From positions 2,321,051 to 2,385,050 of the forward strand of contig CM034391.1 of NCBI GenBank assembly GCA_019925095.2: 64,000 bases of DNA, written 5' to 3'. This DNA is from Dendrolimus kikuchii (taxonomy: Eukaryota; Arthropoda; Insecta; Lepidoptera; Lasiocampidae). Under the pieces are notes generated by a model. It saw only the letters and a program-made list of their open reading frames with translations, was not told where the DNA came from and made no database searches. Of the stretch, positions 30,077 through 39,594 are shown piece by piece. Numbering within the stretch: the stretch's first letter is position 1; each line of letters begins with the position of its first letter. The translations under genes were made by a program, and so were the position numbers.

Positions 30077-33000
30077 CTAAGGGAGGTGGGCTGCGTAGCG
30101 ACGCCGCCGGCCGCCAGTCCGCCGTCGCCGGATCGGGTCTGCGTACGCATCCACCTCCCTGGTCCTCTCCGCGGCCTCCTTCAGGGACATTACCGTCTCG
30201 CTGAAGGAGGAAACCGCTCTCCATCCGTCCTCGCTCGACAGCATGGCTTCTACCAACTGCTGGAGCGAGGACACAGGACCGACAATACTATCTAGCTGAT
30301 GACGCTGAGGTCCCCAGGCGGCGCACTCCACCAGCGTATGATACGCTGTATCGCTGGGTGCGCCGCACTCTGCACATTCTGGCGTCGGTTCACGCCCCGC
30401 TGTCTGATGCAGATACTTACCGAAGCACCCGTGCCCGGTAAGTATCTGCGTCAGCCTGTACGTTAGGGTCCCGTACTTCCTCGAGACCCAACGAGACAGG
30501 TGGGGGCGAACCGCCGCCACCGTCTCTACTCCTGCTTCTGGGGACCTCAGGTCATCAGCCCATGCTTGGATCAGGGCCTCGGTCGCCAAGACCCTGATCC
30601 TTCTTACTACTGCCGGACACGGCCTCTATCCTCTGTCTCTGGTGTCCTGTCGGTAGCGGTGCACTGCCGCGAGCGTCTCCGCCTGGAGCTCCCAGGGCGG
30701 ATCACTCGCGAGCAGTGTCGCCGCTGTCCACGAGACCGTCCGGTACCCCCGGATGGCCCGTACCGCCAGGACCCTCTGAGAGCGTCTCAGAAGGGTCCTG
30801 TTCTTGCGGTGGAGCGAATCGACCCATACGGGGGCACCGTACAGCGCCATGCTCCGCAGGACACCAGTGTACAACTTCCTACAGACCGTGCCCGGCCCTC
30901 CCACATTGGGTAAGAGTCTGGCCAGGGCGGCAGCGGCACCTAGCAATCTCGGGGCCAGCTGGGTGAAGTGGGCCCCGAAATTCCATTTTGCATCTAGGAC
31001 AAGGCCCAGGTACTTCATCTGGGCCTTTACCGCTACCGCCACTCCCTGGACGGCGACATGCGTGCCCCGAGGCGGTTGTCTACGACGTCCGTAGAACATG
31101 AGGGCCTCCGTCTTCTCCGGGGAGACCCTCAAGCCCAAACGCCGCACTCTCTCGACTACCAACGCCGTCGCGGCGTTGGCTAGTTCTACGGACTCGTCGT
31201 AGGTTCCGCCTCGGGCCGTGATGAGGGTGTCGTCTGCATAGCAGATCACCCCCATCCCGGGCAAGACTGGCTCGCGGAGGAGCCAGTCATAACCAATGTT
31301 CCACAGGATCGGGCCCAGCACCGAACCCTGTGGAACACCGCACACGACACGTCGCCTACCAGAAATCTGGCCAAAGCCGCCCTCCCAGAGGATGAACCTG
31401 TCTTGGAGGTACGCCTTCAACAGTCTTACAAGGTAAAGAGGCACTCCATGAGACCGGAGTGCCTCTAAAATGGTTTCGAAAGGTAGACTGTTGAAGGCAT
31501 TTTGGATATCCAAAGATACCACCAAGACAGACTCCTCTATGCTCTCCGCCTCTCTCGTGAGGCTCCTCAGCGCGAACAGGGCGTCCAGAGTGGATCGCCC
31601 TGACCTAAATCCGTACTGAGCCTCCGAGAGTCCAGGCCCACCAGAATCAAGGTGCTGGACGAGGCGGCTCGCCAAGATCTTCTCGAACACTTTTGCCACC
31701 TCGTCCAACAGCACGATGGGCCTGTAGGCGGAGGGATCTTCGGGAGGGCGGCCCTCTTTTGGAATGAGGCACAGCCGGCCCTCTTTCCACTGCTTCGGGA
31801 ACTCACCTGTCCTGATGCAGGCGTCAAAGAGTTCCCGAAGCTGGCCGCCTAGGTGTTTGGCGGCCAGGAAGAGGACCCGGCCTGGGACCCCGTCCGGTCC
31901 CGGTGCCGTTTTCCGGCCCCGGAGTCGATCCAGGGCCATTTCCATTTCTTCCTCGGAGACTGGGGGAGGATCAGTCTCCGAGGGTACATTCTGAGGAGGG
32001 CACATCGTCGGAGGAGCAAAGGCTCCCGGGTCCGGGAAGAGTCCATCTATGATTCTGTTCAGGACCCCGTCCGGCAGGGACTCCGTAACCGGGGTGGAGC
32101 AGGCGCGCATTTTCTTGCGCGCCACCCGGTACGGACGTCCCCAGGGGTCCGCATCCAGTGTGGATAGGATTTCTTCCCGAGCCCGGGTCTTCGCCTGACA
32201 AATGGCCACCTGAAGAGCCTTCTTGGCAACCCTATACTCCTCCAAGCGATGTTCCTCCTCACCTCTGTCCGGAGGATGCCGACGCCGGCAATTCTTCAGA
32301 GATCGGCGAGCCCGAAGGGCTGCCTCCCTCAGACTGCCGATCTCTGCGGTCCACCAGTAAACCGCTGGTTTTTGCCGACGTCGACGCGACCGTGGCATCG
32401 AGGCATCGCAGACCCTCGTAAGGGTTCTGCGCATGCCCTCCGCCAGATCCTCCGGACAGGTGTTACTCTCTCGGTTGGTCCAGCCCTGGACGACGGCCAC
32501 TTCCTCAGCCAGCTCGGGATCGAGCCGGCTGATGGCCCATCGAGGGAACTGGCCGTGACTGCGTGGGGGGTTTGACCCTGTTCTGTTAGGAGGAGGGGAG
32601 ACCTCGAACCTTATGTAAAGGTGGTCCGACAGAGTCTCCACCTCCTCCTCTACTTTCCAATTCATCACCCTGCGTGCGATCGCATGGGTGGCAAACGACA
32701 AATCTACGACCGAGCCACCCCGCGCTCGCACGCAGGTGTGGACCGAACCTCGGTTCAAAAGGGTCAAACCACTTTGAAATGCCCACGTTTCCACAGCCAG
32801 TCCCCTCAATTCGGTGACAGTGTTTCCCCAGGAGCGGGATTTGGCGTTGAAGTCGCCGAGTACGAACGTCGCCCTCGGCGACTGTCTGCCCACGGCGGCC
32901 CTGACAGAATCCAAGAAACGCTCGAATTCTGCCAGGGGTCGGTTGGGGGAAAAGTACACACCTATGAAGGTGTGCTCCCCCCACCCTGCCACCGCGTAAC

Positions 33001-33229
33001 CCCGCCCCCGCTCGATCTCGATGAGCGGGGTGCCAGCGCCCGAACTGGCCACCACTGCCACCGTGTCGTCCAGGTCCCCAACCCAGTTGCTCTGGGCGGG
33101 GACGTAATACGGCTCCGATATTACGGCCAGACCAACCTCCCACTCCGCCATGGACTGCAGGAATAAATCCTGGGCCCCGGCGGAGTGGTTCACGTTTCCT
33201 TGCAGGAGTCTTGTATGTCGTCCGGGCAT
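30077..33229 (-). pseudogene. Element A ORF2 (endonuclease-reverse transcriptase), one in-frame stop
   Basis: The start ATG is at 33,229. The domain order is an APE-type endonuclease (LQGNVNHS, ISEPYYVP, VLGDFNAKSRSWG, LSDH), then RT (TAPGPDGVPG, AYRPIVLLDE, QYGFRSGRST, SLDIQNAF, GVPQGSVLGP, CYADD), then a C-terminal CAECG...YHTLVEC zinc-like motif. A TAG at 30,626-30,628 replaces a GAG codon present in element B and cuts off about the last 180 residues. The frame itself continues unchanged to 30,077. As written, endonuclease and RT remain but the C-terminal Cys/His region would be lost. Confidence 0.9.
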
Positions 33230-33230
33230 A

Positions 33231-35465
33231 TTAGTGGGACATACTAGACTCCTGCTGGTTTCTTGCTATCCCGACGTTCGCCGGGGGAACAAACTTGCCT
33301 CTCACATGTGGGGGGAGGCAGCCCCTCGACAGTGAGACGTGGTTTGCGTCGAGACCCGACTCGGCGCAAACCACACAGTGAGCGTTAGGCTCGGAGCATT
33401 GAGCGACCCTGTGTCCGCTTTTGCCGCAGCGGAAACACAGGGCCGACCTGTCAACTCGCCCATCCGGGCACATTACAGTGATGTGGCCCGTGTAGAGGCA
33501 CCACATACAGCGTATGGGTCGCCTCTCACGGGCCGAGACCTCCGCTGAGCTGAAGCCCACGCAAATGTGCTTCAGCTCAGTTAGCATTTTCGCGACCGGG
33601 ATGGGGCATTGGACGTAGGCAGCGCCCATCCCCCCCGGTCCCACACCGATACCGCCAGATTTGACGTGCTCGCGAGGGCAGTTCCCTGCGCGAGCGATGG
33701 CCTCCTCTAACAACCAAGGCGTGACCGAGTCGTCAAGCCCTGTGACACGGATGTCTCCTTTCTTCACAGGCCTGGCGACCTCGGCCACGCCTGTCAACAC
33801 TGCGCTGAGGGCCAAAGCCAACCGGTCGGCCTTCTCGATGCCCTCAGGCCCTGGTGGCAGCTCCAAGAGCCGGGCATCGTTGGCCGTCCGGTTGATCTTA
33901 AGGCCCTCCTTGAGGCCCATCACTTGCAGGTCCACTACCTTCGCGGCCTGCTCAAAAACCTGGCGGTATGTTACCCCGTTCCTGGCGGCCTCAGGCAGCA
34001 GCGTCACCATTACTGCTGCTGCCTTGGCCTCCACTAGCGGGGCCGGCTTCCTCGGAGGAGGTCTCCTCACCGGCGCGTATCTCTGCTGGGGGGCGGAGTA
34101 TTGAGGTGCGGGGGTCAGGGCAGGGTATCCCCCTGCTCCTCTTGCGCCGCGCCCTCTCCCTCTGCCCCTCCTACCACCTCCCACCACTGTCCACTCACCC
34201 TGGTCCTCCTGGGAAGGGTAGGGGGCAGTGGGGGGGATCGACCACATTGGGGGGGCAGGAGCCACCCCCTGTCTTCTGGGGGCCCTCTGGACGCCGGAGG
34301 GGCCCGGTTTCGACGGCGGGCGCGGAGGGCCCACCACTTTTGCATACGACGGGGGAGCGGGGGTCGCCACCGTCGGGATTGGCTCACACTCCATCGCCAG
34401 GGGCTCCGTCAGATCGTCGGAGACCCTGGGAGGAGCAGCCGTGGGCGGCGTGGCACCCGAAGTCCCGGGTGCCGCCTTATTCCTTTTGTCCGCCGCAAGC
34501 GGCGGACGGATGACCGGGGGGGGGAGTAGGCGGTCCTCAAGGCCCGCGAAGCGGGCGTTGATGAACTCCCCCATCGACAGGATTATGGAGCGTTTCAGCT
34601 CCTCCACGTCGAATGGGGGAGATTCGGTGGTGGAACTCCCCCCCTTTTTCTGGGGCGGGGGCCCTCCATCGCCAGCCGCGGCCTCCTTGGCCGCAGCTTC
34701 CCTGGCCGCGGCCTCCTTGGTCGCGGCTTTTCCTTTGGCGCTGGCCTCATTGGCCGCAGCCTTGTCCTTGGCCGCGGACTCTTTGGCCGCGGTCTTCATT
34801 TCTTCGAACTCCCTACGGTACGACCGAATCTCGGCCCGTAGGGAGTCCACCTCTCTCTTGAGCTTCAGATTATCGAGGCTCAGTTTCCTTGTTTCGGCGT
34901 CGACGGTCCTCCTGGAGAGACTTTCCGTCACCTCCATTAGGGCCGCCGCCGCCTCTTTCAATTTCTTGATATAACCCCCCTTGAGGTTCCCCGAGGTCTG
35001 GGCAACGTTATAGATCGCTGCCACATGGACGCCGGCCATGGTGCGGAGCTCCTCCGCATCCAAAAGGTCGACGTCCGTGACTCTCGGGTCCATCTCAGGG
35101 GGTATATCTTTTCCTGCAGGCGCAGAGGCCTTTGTCTTCTTTTTAGCGTTCTGGCGGAGGTCGCTGACAAAGGCCTCTGCCTGAGCCTCGACATCTGCAG
35201 TCTCTTCGCGGGACAGCATCGTCCCGACGCTTGCTCCGCGGTGACGGGCCCCCAGGAGCACCTTGGCGCGCCGGGTCCCTGGCCTCTGGGTGTCCTCCTG
35301 GGTCACCACCTTTCTACCTGACTCATCCGAGTCAGAAGCAGCATTCTCCCCTCGGGAGCGTGCGTTAGCCCGTTTCCGGACCTCGCACACTCCCGAAGCG
35401 CGACTCTGTGCCGAGTCGGCCATCAAGAGGGGGTCCCCCCCATGGGGATGAAGAGGGGAGGTCAA
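33231..35465 (-). CDS. Element A ORF1, gag-like nucleic-acid-binding protein, intact
   Basis: This is 744 residues. A charged N-terminus is followed by a Lys/Ala-rich, probably coiled-coil repeat (AAKESAAKDKAAANEA and similar, about residues 220-275), a Pro-rich linker, and near the C-terminus three CCHC-type knuckles (CMWCLYTGHITVMC, CFRCGKSGHRVAQC, CVVCAESGLDANH...C). Such proteins bind element RNA and guide it to the target. The stop TAA is one base from the ORF2 ATG (TAATATG), unlike the overlapping TAATG in element B. Confidence 0.9.
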   Translation of the reverse strand: MTSPLHPHGGDPLLMADSAQSRASGVCEVRKRANARSRGENAASDSDESGRKVVTQEDTQRPGTRRAKVLLGARHRGASVGTMLSREETADVEAQAEAFVSDLRQNAKKKTKASAPAGKDIPPEMDPRVTDVDLLDAEELRTMAGVHVAAIYNVAQTSGNLKGGYIKKLKEAAAALMEVTESLSRRTVDAETRKLSLDNLKLKREVDSLRAEIRSYRREFEEMKTAAKESAAKDKAAANEASAKGKAATKEAAAREAAAKEAAAGDGGPPPQKKGGSSTTESPPFDVEELKRSIILSMGEFINARFAGLEDRLLPPPVIRPPLAADKRNKAAPGTSGATPPTAAPPRVSDDLTEPLAMECEPIPTVATPAPPSYAKVVGPPRPPSKPGPSGVQRAPRRQGVAPAPPMWSIPPTAPYPSQEDQGEWTVVGGGRRGRGRGRGARGAGGYPALTPAPQYSAPQQRYAPVRRPPPRKPAPLVEAKAAAVMVTLLPEAARNGVTYRQVFEQAAKVVDLQVMGLKEGLKINRTANDARLLELPPGPEGIEKADRLALALSAVLTGVAEVARPVKKGDIRVTGLDDSVTPWLLEEAIARAGNCPREHVKSGGIGVGPGGMGAAYVQCPIPVAKMLTELKHICVGFSSAEVSARERRPIRCMWCLYTGHITVMCPDGRVDRSALCFRCGKSGHRVAQCSEPNAHCVVCAESGLDANHVSLSRGCLPPHVRGKFVPPANVGIARNQQESSMSH

Positions 35466-35699
35466 AAACGGTCAACAAGTCCAAACACGCAAGTAGAATC
35501 AATAACCAGTGAGAAAAAGCCAAGTAAACAATCAGAGTAGAAATCAAACCAAAACAGACAAATCCGGGTCAACGAGTAGGCAAGAATGCCAGAAATCCGA
35601 TAAGCTAGCCAAGTCGTCAACGAAAAACATAGAAAACACCATCCAGAATACTTTCGAAAACAAAATCGCCCAAAATGTTGTTCGAATTTATCCACCACT

Positions 35700-35715
35700 T
35701 GACTACTATTGTACC
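35700..35715. repeat. 16-bp junction repeat, copy 1
   Basis: TGACTACTATTGTACC lies between the 5' end of element A and the poly(A) of fragment C. It is identical to the copies at 36,061 and 42,090. Best read as a target-site duplication or the target itself. Confidence 0.85.
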
Positions 35716-35731
35716 TTTTTTTTTTTTTTTT

Positions 35732-36060
35732 GATAACGCAGGGGGAATGTCTTTTCTTGTGACACTGCCTCGGGCCCGGGGGGGGGTTGACCGAGGTGTG
35801 TGTGAGACTCCCAGCGGTCGGAATCTCCACGCATGGCTACGATGAGCGTAGCAGTCGCGAGATTCCGTCCGCCAGACTACCCACTAAACCTAACCTGCGC
35901 CCCTACTCCCTAGCGCTTTTACGGGGCGTCACAGGATATAGACCGTAGGTACACGACTGTGACGCCCCTACGCGTGGCTTAACCCCAGGATGGCCCTCGG
36001 GGAAGGCCAACCTCTTCACCAATAGGGGGGGAAGTCCCGCAGGTGCCCCCGGACCTGCGG
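35732..36060 (-). mobile_element. Fragment C: 5'-truncated 3' end of a related R1-like element
   Basis: This is 329 bp of 3' UTR only, ending (minus strand) CCCCCTGCGTTATC plus 16 A (T-run 35716-35731). It is clearly more diverged from A and B than they are from each other. It carries the 16-bp junction on both sides, so it is an independent, truncated insertion. Confidence 0.85.
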
Positions 36061-36076
36061 TGACTACTATTGTACC
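36061..36076. repeat. 16-bp junction repeat, copy 2
   Basis: TGACTACTATTGTACC, directly 5' of fragment C on the minus strand and directly after the ~20-base poly(A) of element B. Confidence 0.85.
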
Positions 36077-36441
36077 TTTTTTTTTTTTTTTTTTTTGATA
36101 ACGCAGGGGGAATGTCTTTTCTTGCGACACTCCCTCGGGCCCTGGGGGAGGGTGACCGAGGGGAGTGTGGGACTCCCAGCGGAGTGGATCTCCACGCATA
36201 ACTACCGCCGCGGGCGGTAGTAGTCGCGAGATCCCGTCCGCCGGACTACCCACTAAACCTAACCTGCGCCTCTTTCCCACGCTTTTACGGGGCGCCACGA
36301 GAACTAGAGCGTTGCTACTACATTCGTGACGCCCCTACGTCTGGCAAACTTCAGGACACCCCGAAGGCAGGGTGCCCTGCTTCATCAACAGGGGGGGAAG
36401 TCCGCGGGTTCCCCCGGTCCCCGCGGCCCCCTGTGACGGCA

Positions 36442-39400
36442 CTAAGGGAGGTGGGCTGCGTAGCGACGACGCCGGCCGCCAGTCCGCCGTCGCCGGATCG
36501 GGTCTGCGTACGCATCCACCTCCCTGGTCCTCTCTGCGGCCTCCTTCAGGGACATTACCGTCTCGCTGAAGGAGGAAACCGCACTCCATCCGTCCTCGCT
36601 CGACAGCATGGCTTCAACCATCTGCTGGAGCGAGGACACAGGACCGACAATACTTTCTAGCTGATGACGCTGAGGTCCCCAGGCGGCGCACTCCACCAGC
36701 GTGTGATACGCTGTATCGTTGGGTGCGCCGCATTCTGCACATTCTGGCGTCGGTTCACGCCCCGCTGTCTGGTGCAGATACTTACCGAAGCACCCGTGCC
36801 CGGTAAGTATCTGCGTCAGCCTGTACGTTAGGGTCCCGTACTTCCTCGAGACCCAACGAGACAGGTGGGGGCGGACCGCCGCCACCGTCTCAGCTCCTGC
36901 TTCTGGGGTCCTCAGGTCATCAGCCCATACTTGGATCAGGGCCTCGGTCGCCAAGACCCTGATCCTCCTTACTACTGCCGGACACGGCCTCTCTCCTCTC
37001 TCCCTGGTGTCCTGCCGGTAGCGGCGCACTGCCGCGAGCGTCTCCGCCTGGAGCTCCCAGGGCGGATCACTCGCGAGCAGTGTCGCCGCTGTCCACGAGA
37101 CCGTCCGGTACCCCCGGATGGCCCGTACCGCCAGGACCCTCTGAGAGCGTCTCAGAAGGGTCCTGTTCTTGCGGTGAAGAGCATCGACCCATACGGGGGC
37201 ACCGTACAGCGCCATGCTCCGCAGGACACCAGTGTACAACTTTCTGCAGACCGTGCCCGGCCCTCCCACATTGGGTAAGAGTCTGGCCAGGGCGGCAGCG
37301 GCACCTAGCAATCTCGGGGCCAGCTGGGTGAAGTGGGCCCCGAAATTCCACTTTCCGTCTAGGACAAGGCCCAGGTACTTCATCTGGGCCTTTACCGCTA
37401 CCGCCACTCCCTGGACGGCGACGTGCGTGCCCCGAGGCGGTCGTCTACGTCGTCCGTGGAACATGAGGGCCTCCGTCTTCTCCGGGGAGACCCTCAAGCC
37501 TAATCGACGCACTCTTTCTACGACCAACGCCGTCGAGGCGTTGGCTAGTTCCACGGACTCCTCGTAGGTTCCGCCTCGGGCCGTGATGAGGGTGTCGTCA
37601 GCATAACAAATCACCCCCATCCCGGGCAGGACTGGCTCGCGGAGGAGCCAGTCGTAACCAATGTTCCACAGGATCGGACCCAGCACCGAACCCTGTGGAA
37701 CACCGCACACGACACGTCGCCTACCAGAGATCTGGCCAAAACCGCCCTCCCAGAGGATAAATCTGTCTTGGAGGTATGCCTCCAACAGTCTAAAGAGATA
37801 CGGAGGCACTCCATGCGCCCGAAGTGCCTCTAAGATGGTTTCAAAAGGAAGACTGTTGAAGGCATTTTGGATATCCAAAGATACCACCAAGACAGACTCC
37901 TCTATACTCTCCGCCTCTCTCGTGAGGCTCCTCAATGCGAACAGGGCGTCCAGAGTGGAGCGCCCCGCCCTAAAGCCATACTGAGCCTCCGAGAGACCAG
38001 GCCCGTCGGAATCCAAGTGCTGGACGAGGCGGCTCGCCAAGATCTTTTCGAACACTTTTGCCACCTCGTCCAACAGCACGATGGGCCTGTAGGCGGAGGG
38101 ATCATCGGGAGGGCGGCCCTCTTTCGGGATGAGGCACAGCCGGCCCTCTTTCCATTGCTTCGGGAACTCACCTGTCCTGATGCAGGCGTCAAAGAGTTCC
38201 CGAAGCTGGCCGCCTAGGTGTTTGGCGGCCAGGAAGAGGACCCGGCCTGGGACCCCGTCCGGTCCCGGTGCCGTTTTCCGGCCCCGGAGTCTATCCAGGG
38301 CCGTTTCCAATTCCTCCTCGGAGACTGGGGGAGGATCAGTCTCCGAGGGTACGTTCTGAGGAGGACACATCGTCGGAGGAGTGAAAGCTCCTGGATCCGG
38401 GAAGAGTCCGTCTATAATTCTATTTAGGACCCCGTCCGGCAGGGACTCCGTAACCGGGGTGGAACAGGCGCGCATTTTCTTGCGCGCCACCCGGTACGGA
38501 CGTCCCCAGGGGTCCGCATCCAAACTAGATAGGATTTCTTCCCGGGCCCGGGTCTTCGATTGGCAGATGGCCACCTGAAGAGCCTTTTTGGCAGCCCGAT
38601 ACTCCTCCAGGCGATGTTCCTCCTCACCTCTGTCCGGAGGATGCCGACGCCGGCAGTTCTTCAGAGATCGGCGAGCCCGAAGGGCTGCCTCCCTCAGACT
38701 CCCGATCTCTGCGGTCCACCAGTAAACCGCTGGTTTCTGCCGACGTCGACGCGACCGTGGCATGGAGGAATCGCAGACCCTCGTAAGGGTTCTGCGCATG
38801 CCCTCCGCCAGATCCTCCGGACAGGTGTTACTCTCTCGGTTGGTCCAGCCCTGGACGACGGCCACTTCCTCAGCCAGCTCGGGATCGAGCCGGCTGATGG
38901 CCCATCGAGGGAACTGACCGTGACTGCGTGGGGGGTTTGACCCTGTTCCATTGGGAGGAGGGGAGACTTCAAACCTTATATAAAGGTGGTCTGACAGAGT
39001 CTCCACCTCCTCCTCCACTTTCCAATTCATCACCCTGCGTGCGATCGCATGGGTGGCAAACGACAGATCTACGATGGAGCCACCCCGCGCTCGCACGCAG
39101 GTGTGGACCGATCCTCTATTCAACAGGGTCAAACCACTTTGAAGCGCCCACGTTTCCACAGCCAGTCCCCTCAATTCGGTGACAGTGTTTCCCCAGGAGC
39201 GGGATTTGGCGTTGAAGTCGCCGAGTACGAACGTCGCCCTCGGCGACTGTCTGCCCACGGCGGCCCTGACAGAATCCAAGAAACGCTCGAATTCTGCCAG
39301 GGGTCGGTTGGGGGAAAAATACACACCTATGAAGGTGTGCTCCCCCCACCCTGCCACCGCGTAACCCCGCCCCCGCTCGATCTCGATGAGCGGGGTGCCA

Positions 39401-39594
39401 GCGCCCGAACTGGCCACCACTGCCACCGTGTCGTCCAGGTCCCCAACCCAGTTGCTCTGGGAGGGGACGTAATACGGCTCCGATATTACGGCTAGACCAA
39501 CCTCCCACTCCGCCATGGACTGCAGGAGTAAATCCTGAGCCCCGGCGGAGTGGTTAACGTTCCCTTGAAGGAGTCTAATATGTCGTCCGGGCAT
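36442..39594 (-). CDS. Element B ORF2, endonuclease-reverse transcriptase, intact 1050 residues
   Basis: Endonuclease: ISEPYYVP about residues 38-44, GDFN 125-128, SDH 201-203. RT: APGPDGVPG about 442-450, SLDIQNAF 572-579, GVPQGSVLGP 631-640, YADD 664-667. A C-terminal CAECG to VEC motif is at about 952-969, followed by an Arg-rich end. All catalytic signatures are present. The length fits R1-clade ORF2. The ATG overlaps the ORF1 stop (TAATG), the arrangement known to allow termination-reinitiation in Bombyx SART1. It would nick target DNA and copy its RNA there. Confidence 0.92.
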   Translation of the reverse strand: MPGRHIRLLQGNVNHSAGAQDLLLQSMAEWEVGLAVISEPYYVPSQSNWVGDLDDTVAVVASSGAGTPLIEIERGRGYAVAGWGEHTFIGVYFSPNRPLAEFERFLDSVRAAVGRQSPRATFVLGDFNAKSRSWGNTVTELRGLAVETWALQSGLTLLNRGSVHTCVRARGGSIVDLSFATHAIARRVMNWKVEEEVETLSDHLYIRFEVSPPPNGTGSNPPRSHGQFPRWAISRLDPELAEEVAVVQGWTNRESNTCPEDLAEGMRRTLTRVCDSSMPRSRRRRQKPAVYWWTAEIGSLREAALRARRSLKNCRRRHPPDRGEEEHRLEEYRAAKKALQVAICQSKTRAREEILSSLDADPWGRPYRVARKKMRACSTPVTESLPDGVLNRIIDGLFPDPGAFTPPTMCPPQNVPSETDPPPVSEEELETALDRLRGRKTAPGPDGVPGRVLFLAAKHLGGQLRELFDACIRTGEFPKQWKEGRLCLIPKEGRPPDDPSAYRPIVLLDEVAKVFEKILASRLVQHLDSDGPGLSEAQYGFRAGRSTLDALFALRSLTREAESIEESVLVVSLDIQNAFNSLPFETILEALRAHGVPPYLFRLLEAYLQDRFILWEGGFGQISGRRRVVCGVPQGSVLGPILWNIGYDWLLREPVLPGMGVICYADDTLITARGGTYEESVELANASTALVVERVRRLGLRVSPEKTEALMFHGRRRRPPRGTHVAVQGVAVAVKAQMKYLGLVLDGKWNFGAHFTQLAPRLLGAAAALARLLPNVGGPGTVCRKLYTGVLRSMALYGAPVWVDALHRKNRTLLRRSQRVLAVRAIRGYRTVSWTAATLLASDPPWELQAETLAAVRRYRQDTRERGERPCPAVVRRIRVLATEALIQVWADDLRTPEAGAETVAAVRPHLSRWVSRKYGTLTYRLTQILTGHGCFGKYLHQTAGREPTPECAECGAPNDTAYHTLVECAAWGPQRHQLESIVGPVSSLQQMVEAMLSSEDGWSAVSSFSETVMSLKEAAERTREVDAYADPIRRRRTGGRRRRYAAHLP

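Larger units (their letters stand above)
29733..35699 (-). mobile_element. Element A: R1-clade (SART-like) non-LTR retrotransposon, near full length
   Basis: This is a minus-strand element of about 5.97 kb: 5' UTR 35466-35699, ORF1 33231-35465, ORF2 30077-33229, 3' UTR 29733-30076. It is strongly GC-rich against an AT-rich host. Gag-like ORF1 with three CCHC knuckles, ORF2 with an APE endonuclease then RT and a Cys/His motif, and near-contact of the two ORFs place it in the R1 clade. TRAS and SART of that clade live in telomeric repeats. Its protein matches element B closely, so both are recent. The poly(A) and downstream 16-bp repeat expected at its 3' side are missing. Confidence 0.9.
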